Below are positions 1 through 4,764 of a stretch of 5,188 nt of DNA, in pieces. The number at the start of each line of letters is the position of its first letter. Within the stretch, counting starts at the first letter, position 1. The DNA is from Porticoccus sp. (lineage in GTDB: Bacteria; Pseudomonadota; Gammaproteobacteria; Pseudomonadales; Porticoccaceae): the NCBI GenBank assembly GCA_023263825.1, contig JALQUJ010000199.1, positions 1 through 5,188 on the forward strand, read 5' to 3'. A model generated the notes under the pieces. It was not told where the DNA came from. It saw only the letters and a program-made list of their open reading frames with translations, and ran no database searches. The translations under genes and the position numbers were made by a program.

Positions 1-45
1 TACCTCAACAATAATTAATTCTTTTTCGGCCACTATTTCACCCAC
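1..45 (-). CDS. rnfH: RnfH family protein, 5' end only (partial)
   Basis: Only the first 15 codons are in the window; the gene continues past position 1. The frame reads V-G-E-I-V-A-E-K-E-L-I-I-V-E-V. This fits the start of RnfH, a small ubiquitin-like beta-grasp protein whose first strand has a hydrophobic I-x-V-E-V pattern. RnfH normally follows ratA, which is the case here. The GTG start shares one base with the ratA TAG stop (taGTG), so translation is probably coupled. An AGAGG lies about 10 nt before it. A second in-frame GTG at 33-31 is a less likely start. The role of RnfH is not settled: it was named for its presence in some rnf operons and proposed as the antitoxin to RatA. The call rests mainly on position and the short N-terminus. 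Confidence 0.72.
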   Translation of the reverse strand, partial: MGEIVAEKELIIVEV

Positions 46-494
46 TATCCATACACCTCTTGTGCTCTTTTAGCCAAAGCATCCACCAAATTATTCGCTA
101 CCGAAGTAAATAACCCCGAAGAAGCAATACCCACTGACATGCTATTAAATTCAAATTCCAGATCCAACATAACCTTGCACGCTGAATCGGTTAAAGCCTT
201 AAAGCTCCACACCCCGGAAAGCTGCTTAAACGGGCCTTGCTGTAGACTCATACTAATACTGTCAGGCGGCACCAACGTGTTACATGTAGTAAAGCTGTAG
301 CTAATGCCACCTTTTTTTAAATCCAGCCTCGCGACCATGGTACCTTCACCCTGAGCATCTTGACTTTGTTCAAGCACCTCAGTGCCCACACAATTGTCCA
401 TATACTCAGGATAGCTGGCCACGTCGTTGACCAAATCAAACATCTGTTGCGCGGAAAATGTAACCAGCGCACTTCGTTTTATTGTTGTTAACAT
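45..494 (-). CDS. ratA: RatA / COQ10-type START-domain protein
   Basis: This 149-residue protein fits the single-domain polyketide-cyclase/START (COQ10) family, where E. coli RatA (YfjG) is about 158 residues. The N-terminus has the family signature: R-S-A-L-V near residues 7-11, then the helix F-D-L-V-N-D-V-A-S-Y-P near 19-29. The central strands include the G-P-F-K-Q-L-S-G-x-W segment, and the last third is the long amphipathic helix ending K-R-A-Q-E-V-Y-G. Family members bind a hydrophobic ligand, with ubiquinone proposed by analogy to yeast Coq10. E. coli RatA was reported to bind 50S subunits and block 70S formation when overproduced, so the 'toxin' label is historical. The usual L-P-W-C after the Y-P motif is replaced by M-D-N-C. 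An AGG 5 nt before ATG supports the start. It lies 30 nt after the transporter and overlaps rnfH by one base, so co-transcription is likely. Confidence 0.93.
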   Translation of the reverse strand: MLTTIKRSALVTFSAQQMFDLVNDVASYPEYMDNCVGTEVLEQSQDAQGEGTMVARLDLKKGGISYSFTTCNTLVPPDSISMSLQQGPFKQLSGVWSFKALTDSACKVMLDLEFEFNSMSVGIASSGLFTSVANNLVDALAKRAQEVYG

Positions 495-524
495 TTGGGC
501 CTGCCCACACCACTTGAAAAGTCC

Positions 525-1892
525 CTAACTAAATGTCTTATATATACCCATAACAAACACCACCAAAACAGCCAGCGGCGAAACATATCGGACTATTATG
601 CGCCATAGCCAAAACACCCTGTCTGACTCATCACTTAATTCATCACGAACTGACTGTGGGCGCATTATCCAACCCACAAAAATAGCAATAAACAATCCTG
701 TAAGGGGCAGCATCACACTCGAGGTGAGGAAATCCATAAACTCAAAAAAGTTAAACCCTGCTATTAGACTTTCTGACCAGACATTGAATGACAGAACACT
801 GCCCAATCCAACCACCCAGGCAAGTAAACCCAATAATAGATTGGCCGTAATACGATGGAAGTTTCTCGATTCCACCAAATACGCAACAGCGGGTTCAATC
901 AAAGAAATCGCTGAACTCCATGCCGCTAGTGTTACTAATACAAAGAATACGCTGCCAAACAATAATCCGCCGGGCATATTACCAAATGCCACAGGCAAAC
1001 TGACAAACATTAATCCTGGGCCCGAGCCAGGCTCTATTGTTGGGTTGGCAAAAACAATGGGGAAAATGGCTAACCCGGCTACCAGTGCGATCAAGGTATC
1101 CAAAAAACCTACTGCCACTACCGTACGGCCAATCCGGGCGTGTTCTGGCATATATGCGCCATAGGCCATAATAGCTCCCATCCCTAAGCTCAGGGTAAAG
1201 AAAGCGTGCCCCAAAGCCTCCAATACACCTTCCCACGTCAGCGCCTTATAATTAAAACTGAACAAAAAACTAAATCCGCGGGCAAAATCTCCCTGCTGAT
1301 AACCAAAGACCAACAACAATACCAAGAGCACAAACAACTGTGGCATCAGAACACGAACCGCCACACCCAACCCTTTTGTCACGCCACCAATAACAACGGT
1401 TACCGTGAGCAACAAAAAAATCGTCTGCCAAAAAATTAAGGTATTTCGGTCTGCCAGTAATGTATTAAAAATCGAATCAGCCTTTTCAGCAGAGACCCCC
1501 TGAAAAGTACCTGATGCCATATGGCCAATATAATGAAGTGCCCATCCGGCAATAACAGCATAATAAGACAGTATCATCAGGCCAGCAACGACACCCAACC
1601 AACCAATCGCATTCCAGGCACCATGCAATCCTGCTTTTTCAGTCAGATAACGCATTGTGTTAATAGGGCTATGGCGACCGCAGCGGCCCAGCATGACTTC
1701 AGCCATCATAATAGGCATACCAACCATTAAAATACAAAGGAGATATACGAGAACAAAGGCACCGCCACCATTTTCACCTGCGATGTAAGGAAATTTCCAT
1801 ATATTCCCTAAACCAACGGCTGAACCCGTCGCTGCAAGTATAAAAGTCCAGCGACTACTCCAGGCCCCATGTATTCCTCTTTTACTATTCAC
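525..1892 (-). CDS. Sodium-dependent transporter, neurotransmitter:sodium symporter (NSS/SNF) family
   Basis: An inner-membrane secondary transporter of the LeuT-fold NSS family, which uses the Na+ gradient to take up amino acids or related small solutes; the substrate cannot be read from sequence. From the GTG start it has 455 residues. I count 11 hydrophobic segments rather than 12, as in many bacterial members such as MhsT. Segment 1 carries the signature G-S-A-V-G-L-G-N-I-W-K-F-P-Y (residues 23-36), with the unwound G-x-G-N that binds sodium and substrate. Segment 6 has F-F-T-L-S-L-G-M-G, the second unwound helix, and segment 8 has A-A-W-S-S-A-I-S, which contributes to the sodium site. 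I chose GTG at 1892 because family proteins begin just before K-R-G-I-H-G-x-W-S-S. An in-frame TTG at 1904 would add four residues, and neither start has an ideally spaced ribosome site. It ends 30 nt before ratA on the same strand, so it probably heads that operon. Confidence 0.93.
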   Translation of the reverse strand: MNSKRGIHGAWSSRWTFILAATGSAVGLGNIWKFPYIAGENGGGAFVLVYLLCILMVGMPIMMAEVMLGRCGRHSPINTMRYLTEKAGLHGAWNAIGWLGVVAGLMILSYYAVIAGWALHYIGHMASGTFQGVSAEKADSIFNTLLADRNTLIFWQTIFLLLTVTVVIGGVTKGLGVAVRVLMPQLFVLLVLLLVFGYQQGDFARGFSFLFSFNYKALTWEGVLEALGHAFFTLSLGMGAIMAYGAYMPEHARIGRTVVAVGFLDTLIALVAGLAIFPIVFANPTIEPGSGPGLMFVSLPVAFGNMPGGLLFGSVFFVLVTLAAWSSAISLIEPAVAYLVESRNFHRITANLLLGLLAWVVGLGSVLSFNVWSESLIAGFNFFEFMDFLTSSVMLPLTGLFIAIFVGWIMRPQSVRDELSDESDRVFWLWRIIVRYVSPLAVLVVFVMGIYKTFS

Positions 1893-1933
1893 TGATCCAC
1901 CCAATACTGCCCCACCCCAAACTGAGTCATCCC

Positions 1934-1959
1934 TAATGTACTACTAGCTTTAATGTACT
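1934..1959. repeat. Direct repeat TAATGTACT upstream of the transporter
   Basis: TAATGTACT occurs at 1934-1942 and again at 1951-1959, 17 bp from start to start. Both copies lie 42-67 bp upstream of the transporter's GTG, in the divergent gap shared with smpB. Placement and spacing fit a paired activator or repressor half-site, but chance in AT-rich DNA is possible. I see no convincing sigma-70 promoter for the transporter to anchor it. Confidence 0.3.
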
Positions 1960-2173
1960 TGCTTGAGAATGGTTGCTCGCCAACAACAAAGCTATACATG
2001 ATTTTTTATTTTTATATCGACACAACACAACATATCTCGGATTGTAACCACTCCAAACACATTGTCATAACAGCAATCTCACAAAATCTGAGTGGTCAGC
2101 TTAAAGCTACAGTTAAAAATATAATTCATCAAAGTAACCGCACAAAACCATAGGCGTGCGAACAAGCAATCCC

Positions 2174-2179
2174 TATAAT
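2174..2179 (+). promoter_or_regulatory. Perfect -10 hexamer (TATAAT) just before the smpB start
   Basis: TATAAT ends 7 nt before the smpB ATG, so transcription would be expected to start at or within a base or two of the A of ATG, giving a leaderless mRNA. No TTGACA-like -35 sits 16-18 bp upstream. A second TATAAT at 2120-2125 also lacks a clear -35 and would give a leader of about 55 nt. The call rests on the perfect hexamer, its spacing and the lack of a ribosome site. Confidence 0.4.
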
Positions 2180-2186
2180 CCCCCCC

Positions 2187-2666
2187 ATGGCCAAGAAACC
2201 AAAAAAAAAACAAACAGACTCCTCCATAGCTCAGAATAAAAGAGCACGTCATGATTACCATATAGTCGAGAAATTTGAGGCTGGATTGGCACTTCAAGGC
2301 TGGGAAGTTAAAAGCTTGCGAGCAGGTAAAGCCCAACTTACCGACAGCTATGTTTTTCTAAAAAATGGGGAAGCATTTTTAATCGGTGCTCATATCACCC
2401 CCCTCAACACGGTTTCGACCCATTATGTCACCGACCCTACGCGAACCCGAAAACTATTACTCCATGAGAAAGAGCTTAGCAGACTGTTCAATGGGGTAAA
2501 CCAAAAAGGGTATACCTGTGTTGCCACAGCCCTGTATTGGAAACGCCATTTAGTAAAATGTGAAATAGCTTTGGCAAAAGGCAAGCAATCCCACGATAAA
2601 CGCGAATCGGAAAAGGATCGCGACTGGAAGCGGCAGAAAGAACGCCTTATGCGCCACGGCAACTAG
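2187..2666 (+). CDS. smpB: SsrA-binding protein SmpB
   Basis: SmpB binds the tRNA-like domain of tmRNA and delivers it, charged with alanine, to ribosomes stalled on broken mRNAs, so the nascent chain is tagged for proteolysis. The 159-residue length is normal. A basic N-terminus (residues 1-9) precedes the OB-fold core. That core has N-K-R-A-R-H-D-Y (residues 17-24), G-W-E-V-K-S-L-R-A-G-K-A-Q-L near 38-51 and an N-G-E-A-F-L-I-G-A-H-I segment. The C-terminal tail K-G-K-Q-S-H-D-K-R-E is followed by a basic stretch ending R-L-M-R-H-G-N; this tail becomes helical in the empty mRNA channel. There is no Shine-Dalgarno before ATG, only a C-run. Codons 5-8 contain a run of ten A (2201-2210). Its partner ssrA lies 1.4 kb downstream on the same strand, with bfd and bfr between. 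Confidence 0.98.
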   Translation: MAKKPKKKQTDSSIAQNKRARHDYHIVEKFEAGLALQGWEVKSLRAGKAQLTDSYVFLKNGEAFLIGAHITPLNTVSTHYVTDPTRTRKLLLHEKELSRLFNGVNQKGYTCVATALYWKRHLVKCEIALAKGKQSHDKRESEKDRDWKRQKERLMRHGN

Positions 2667-2688
2667 TATTCATTCATCACACTCACAA

Positions 2689-2707
2689 CATCTACTCTGA
2701 GTAGATG
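2689..2707. repeat. Perfect 9-bp hairpin after smpB
   Basis: CATCTACTC and GAGTAGATG flank a single T, so in RNA this would fold as an 8-bp stem with a three-base loop. It begins 22 nt after the smpB stop. No U-tract follows on either strand, so it is not a standard intrinsic terminator. It could protect the 3' end of the smpB transcript or be an operator. Confidence 0.35.
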
Positions 2708-2767
2708 AGTTATTAGCCACCATCACTTTTATGGATAGCTTTACCTAGACACCACACTGTCAAGATC

Positions 2768-2935
2768 ATAAAAGAAAGTTGGTGCTCACTTACAGTATAT
2801 CTTTTGCTGTGTATTGGTGTAGAAGGATGTCTGCTTGGAATAAACCATAACAATACTAAACCTCTCACCGCCTTCCTAATTAAAGAGCCAAACTCTGACC
2901 TTAATATAGAAGCCAGTCATGTAAATCCATGCTAG
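2768..2935 (+). pseudogene. Possible remnant of a small secreted or lipoprotein gene (no standard start codon)
   Basis: A 55-codon frame begins I-K-E-S-W-C-S-L-T-V-Y-L-L-L-C-I-G-V-E-G-C, then continues with a polar sequence ending V-N-P-C and TAG. The basic start, hydrophobic core and G-C recall a lipoprotein signal peptide, although glutamate before the glycine is unusual in a lipobox. The natural start position holds ATA rather than ATG, with no ATG, GTG or TTG upstream in frame back to the previous stop. I do not recognise the sequence. It may be a decayed gene or a chance open frame. Confidence 0.2.
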
Positions 2936-3054
2936 CTATACTGACATGCGAACCAATCTTCCGCTTTACATCCTGGATTAAATACCCTATTTCTCCCTCT
3001 CTTTTGCTCTCTAAATATAGGCGCTAATACCTCAAGAAATTTATTATTAGAAAA

Positions 3055-3073
3055 ACTATTGATAATCATTATC
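3055..3073. promoter_or_regulatory. Fur box upstream of bfd
   Basis: The 19 bases ACTATTGATAATCATTATC match the consensus GATAATGATAATCATTATC at 16 of 19 positions, with the last 13 identical. It ends 55 bp before the bfd ATG. A candidate -10, TATCAT at 3070-3075, overlaps it, with a weak -35 (TTAGAA) 17 bp upstream, so iron-loaded Fur would block polymerase. Iron-starvation induction of bfd is known in E. coli and Pseudomonas. Confidence 0.8.
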
Positions 3074-3128
3074 ATTTAGATCAAAGTATCAACTAACATC
3101 GCAGCAATCGAGCAATAGGTACAAGTTC

Positions 3129-3335
3129 ATGTATGTATGTAACTGTAGAGGCGTCACTGATCAGGATATCCGTAATGCCGCATATGATGGCGTCACTAAC
3201 CTGAGATCTTTAAGGAAATGTACTGGAGCCACAGGACAATGTGGTAAGTGTGCCCCCCACGCAAACGCTGTGCTTAAAGAAACGCTGGAAGACCTTAATT
3301 GTTACGATGCGATAGGATCACTAAGTTACGCTTAA
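3129..3335 (+). CDS. bfd: Bacterioferritin-associated ferredoxin Bfd
   Basis: A 68-residue [2Fe-2S] protein of the BFD-like family. It binds bacterioferritin near the haem and passes electrons in to reduce the ferric core, so that iron can be mobilised. The four cluster ligands are Cys4 and Cys6 (C-N-C) and Cys38 and Cys41 (C-G-K-C), with the expected spacing and the family motif G-A-T-G-Q-C-G-K-C. Helical segments follow (H-A-N-A-V-L-K-E-T-L). Cys31 and Cys58 are extra cysteines that should not be ligands. The length is typical (64-73 residues). The ATG is preceded by a modest ATAGG about 9 nt upstream. A Fur box lies upstream, a strong terminator follows, and the storage protein gene bfr is next, so the pair forms an iron store-and-release module with separate transcription. 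Confidence 0.96.
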   Translation: MYVCNCRGVTDQDIRNAAYDGVTNLRSLRKCTGATGQCGKCAPHANAVLKETLEDLNCYDAIGSLSYA

Positions 3336-3374
3336 CCCTCTCTCCTCCTATATATCACCTTAACAGCAAATTTC

Positions 3375-3399
3375 AGGGATCTTTAAAGATCCCTTTTTT
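3375..3399 (+). terminator. Rho-independent terminator after bfd
   Basis: GGGATCTTT and AAAGATCCC form a perfect 18-bp palindrome at 3376-3393, extended by an A-T pair at 3375/3394. Six T follow at 3394-3399. It begins about 40 nt after the bfd stop and should separate bfd from bfr transcription. The stem closes over few unpaired bases, so the actual loop would open some A-U pairs. Confidence 0.9.
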
Positions 3400-3502
3400 A
3401 ACAAGGCAACCCCAATTAGGCTAAACTAGAATTAGTATCTACCCCCTTCAAATTTCGCTAATAAGAATAGTGATTAAAAAAATCGACTCATAAGGAATCC
3501 CC

Positions 3503-3976
3503 ATGAAAGGTGATAAAAAAATCATCGAATTTTTAAACAAAGTCCTAGGGAATGAGCTAAGGGCCATCAACCAGTACTTTCTCCATGCCAAAATGTATAA
3601 AGATTGGGGCTTAAAGGAAATCGCTGAAAAGGAATACCACGAATCCATCGACGAAATGAAACATGCCGACACCGTAACCGAGCGTATTTTATTTCTAGAG
3701 GGCCTGCCAAACCTACAAGACCTTGGCAAATTCTATATTGGAGAAAATACCAAGGAAATGCTGGAATGTGATCTCAAATTAGAAATGGAAGCTTTACCTG
3801 TTTTGAGGGAAGCCATTGCGTATGCAGAATCAATAAAAGATTTTGTCAGTCGGGATATTTTCAACTCAATCCTGGAATCTGAAGAAGAACATGTAGATTG
3901 GCTCGAAACACAACTTGGCCTAATAGAGAAAATGGGTATTCAAAACTATATTCAGGCTCAAGTTATCGAAGACTAA
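3503..3976 (+). CDS. bfr: Bacterioferritin (haem-containing iron storage protein)
   Basis: The 157-residue, all-helical subunit is close to E. coli Bfr (158 residues). Twenty-four subunits form a cytoplasmic shell that oxidises Fe2+ and stores it as a ferric mineral. The full dinuclear ferroxidase centre is visible: Glu18, Glu51 and His54, then Glu94, Glu127 and His130. Tyr25 is present as in other ferritins. Met52, the haem axial ligand at the subunit dimer interface, is in the motif E-S-I-D-E-M-K-H-A-D. So this is a catalytic, haem-binding subunit, unlike lineages with one non-haem and one non-catalytic subunit. Residues His46 and Asp50, linked to the inner iron site in E. coli, are also kept. 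AAGGAA 6 nt before ATG is a good ribosome site. I see no Fur box directly upstream and no clear terminator in the roughly 100 nt before ssrA. Confidence 0.98.
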   Translation: MKGDKKIIEFLNKVLGNELRAINQYFLHAKMYKDWGLKEIAEKEYHESIDEMKHADTVTERILFLEGLPNLQDLGKFYIGENTKEMLECDLKLEMEALPVLREAIAYAESIKDFVSRDIFNSILESEEEHVDWLETQLGLIEKMGIQNYIQAQVIED

Positions 3977-4023
3977 CTGCCATCTAACAGCCTATTTAAA
4001 CTCAATAAACAACTTATGGTCTA

Positions 4024-4049
4024 ATTAGCACAGTGCAACCTGTGCTAAT
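4024..4049. promoter_or_regulatory. Perfect 10-bp inverted repeat upstream of ssrA (operator-like, resembles CIRCE half-sites)
   Basis: ATTAGCACAG (4024-4033) and CTGTGCTAAT (4040-4049) are exact reverse complements around TGCAAC. The dyad ends 30 bp before the mature tmRNA 5' end and covers the -35 zone of the likely ssrA promoter. The outer TTAGCAC/GTGCTAA equals the CIRCE (HrcA) half-sites, but the gap between them is 10 bp instead of the canonical 13. No U-run follows, so it is not a bfr terminator. An extended -10-like TGCTAATAT overlaps its right arm. Confidence 0.5.
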
Positions 4050-4066
4050 ATGTGGGTCTGTAATAC

Positions 4067-4072
4067 TACAAT
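4067..4072 (+). promoter_or_regulatory. Candidate -10 box of ssrA
   Basis: TACAAT matches TATAAT at 5 of 6 positions and lies 7 bp before the G that begins mature tmRNA at 4080. No good -35 is seen 16-18 bp upstream, where the inverted repeat lies. The alternative is the extended -10 at 4043-4051, which would give a leader of about 20 nt for RNase P to remove. Confidence 0.4.
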
Positions 4073-4079
4073 CAACTTT

Positions 4080-4475
4080 GGGGGCGTTTTGGATTCGACG
4101 CCGGTTACAAAACCCAAGGTGCATGCCGAGATGGTGACTAATCTCGTTAATTCAAAGTCGCAAACTATTAGTTGCCAACGACGACAACTACGCACTCGCC
4201 GCCTAAGAAACGGTAGATTGCCATCTGACTGGAGCCGTGCTTGTGCGTCCAGCGCTTCATCTACCTTTGGGTAGCGGCGAAGCACTCAGGTGTCATACTC
4301 ACAAGATCGCGATGAAGCTTGTTCGGGGTGGATTCGCTAAACATTAACCGAAATCGCTGTTTGCGCGCCCTGTCAGTTGGGCTGTAGGCAGTTAAATATA
4401 ATAGACTGAACTAAGCATGTAGAGCCTTTGGCAGCGGACTGACGGACGCGGGTTCAATTCCCGCCGCCTCCACCA
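4080..4475 (+). ncRNA. ssrA: Transfer-messenger RNA (tmRNA, SsrA)
   Basis: tmRNA rescues stalled ribosomes: it acts first as an alanyl-tRNA, then as a short mRNA that adds a degradation tag, working with SmpB. The acceptor stem pairs GGGGGCG at 4080-4086 with CGCCTCC at 4465-4471, with a G-U at the third pair (the alanine identity element). A4472 is the discriminator and CCA (4473-4475) is encoded. The T arm at 4448-4464 is a perfect 5-bp stem, GCGGG with CCCGC, around TTCAATT. The 5' part has the conserved GGATTCGACGCC. The tag frame starts at 4174 after TTAGTT, and the conserved GCATGTAGAGCC precedes the 3' domain. The mature length of about 396 nt is somewhat longer than the 363 nt of E. 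coli. A strong terminator follows. SmpB, its partner, is encoded upstream in the same window. Confidence 0.98.
4174..4206 (+). other. tmRNA tag-peptide reading frame (ANDDNYALAA, TAA)
   Basis: The resume codon GCC at 4174-4176 begins ten codons, A-N-D-D-N-Y-A-L-A-A, ending in TAA at 4204-4206. With the alanine from charged tmRNA, the added tag is A-A-N-D-D-N-Y-A-L-A-A. The C-terminal L-A-A is the signal for ClpXP, and the A-N-D-D-N part fits SspB-type adaptor binding. The upstream TTAGTT fits the conserved frame-setting region. Confidence 0.95.
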
Positions 4476-4481
4476 AATACG

Positions 4482-4512
4482 AAACCCCAACTGTTATCAG
4501 TTGGGGTTTTTT
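4482..4512 (+). terminator. Rho-independent terminator of ssrA
   Basis: AAACCCCAACTG at 4482-4493 and CAGTTGGGGTTT at 4498-4509 form a perfect 12-bp stem with loop TTAT. T continues to 4512. It starts 6 nt after the CCA end of tmRNA, as expected for this gene. Confidence 0.93.
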
Positions 4513-4764
4513 ATTGCCTACAACCCACGTTACAGCCCTTATGTGGCAAGGGTTTACGGACTTCGCGCCATTTCTAATCACGGACTTTTCAAGGCCGATA
4601 TTCTCTGAATTGCCGAATACTCTCTGCACCTCTCCCTATCTCGAACAGCCCAAGTCCATGACCAGAGAATAGAGAACCCTTTAAAATCAATAGCTTATTA
4701 TCGGACTAATCAAAAGGTTTGTTGGGTGAATTGGTTGAGCAAGGGGAGCGGATTTAAAATTGAA
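4513..4764. other. Gap between ssrA and the recombinase-associated gene; probable left edge of a genomic island
   Basis: No gene or RNA is recognisable here. The stretch holds short repeats. ACGGACTT occurs at 4556-4563 and 4580-4587. GCCGATATTCTCTG (4594-4607) and the near-copy GCCGAATACTCTCTG (4612-4626) lie close together. ATTCTCTG (4600-4607) recurs inverted as CAGAGAAT (4663-4670). Such clustering just after a tmRNA 3' end could be recombinase arm sites of an integrated element, but no core duplication can be seen because the other end is outside the window. Confidence 0.35.

Larger units (their letters stand above)
1905..2186. other. Divergent intergenic region between the transporter and smpB
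   Basis: This 282-bp stretch separates the minus-strand transporter and the plus-strand smpB, and must hold the promoters of both. It contains the TAATGTACT repeat near the transporter and two TATAAT hexamers facing smpB (2120-2125 and 2174-2179). An AT-rich tract spans about 1998-2020. The reading frames crossing it lack recognisable protein features, and I see no RNA gene. Confidence 0.6.
2667..3128. other. 462-bp gap between smpB and bfd
   Basis: No convincing gene is present. A hairpin lies shortly after smpB (2689-2707). An open frame at 2768-2935 lacks a standard start codon. The Fur box is at 3055-3073, before bfd. The rest is AT-rich sequence in which I see no further RNA gene, terminator or repeat. 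The gap is long for a compact region and may hold the decayed remains of a gene. Confidence 0.5.

Noticed and set aside
45..494. Treating ratA-rnfH as a true toxin-antitoxin module
   Set aside because: The toxin label comes from overproduction in E. coli. The COQ10/START fold and conserved core location favour a housekeeping quinone- or lipid-related role.
598..1439. Long plus-strand frames and a minus-strand frame inside the transporter
   Set aside because: They are shadows of the transporter gene, with low-complexity polar sequences and no family features.
2079..2336. Minus-strand frame over the smpB start
   Set aside because: It overlaps the conserved N-terminus of smpB, and its hydrophobic content comes from antisense of lysine-rich codons.
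3457..3476. Possible Fur box before bfr (AATAAGAATAGTGATT region)
   Set aside because: It has too few matches to the 7-1-7 or 19-bp consensus and no symmetry.
4024..4049. Reading the ssrA-proximal dyad as a bfr terminator
   Set aside because: No U-tract follows either arm on either strand, and it overlaps the ssrA promoter zone.
4025..4285. Frames on both strands across 4025-4285
   Set aside because: They overlap the ssrA promoter and structured tmRNA body; the only real translation here is the ten-codon tag.
4411..4629. Minus-strand frame of 72 codons containing V-E-A-A-G-I-E-P-A-S
   Set aside because: This is the well-known false translation of the antisense of a tmRNA/tRNA 3' end. It crosses the T arm, CCA end and terminator of ssrA.
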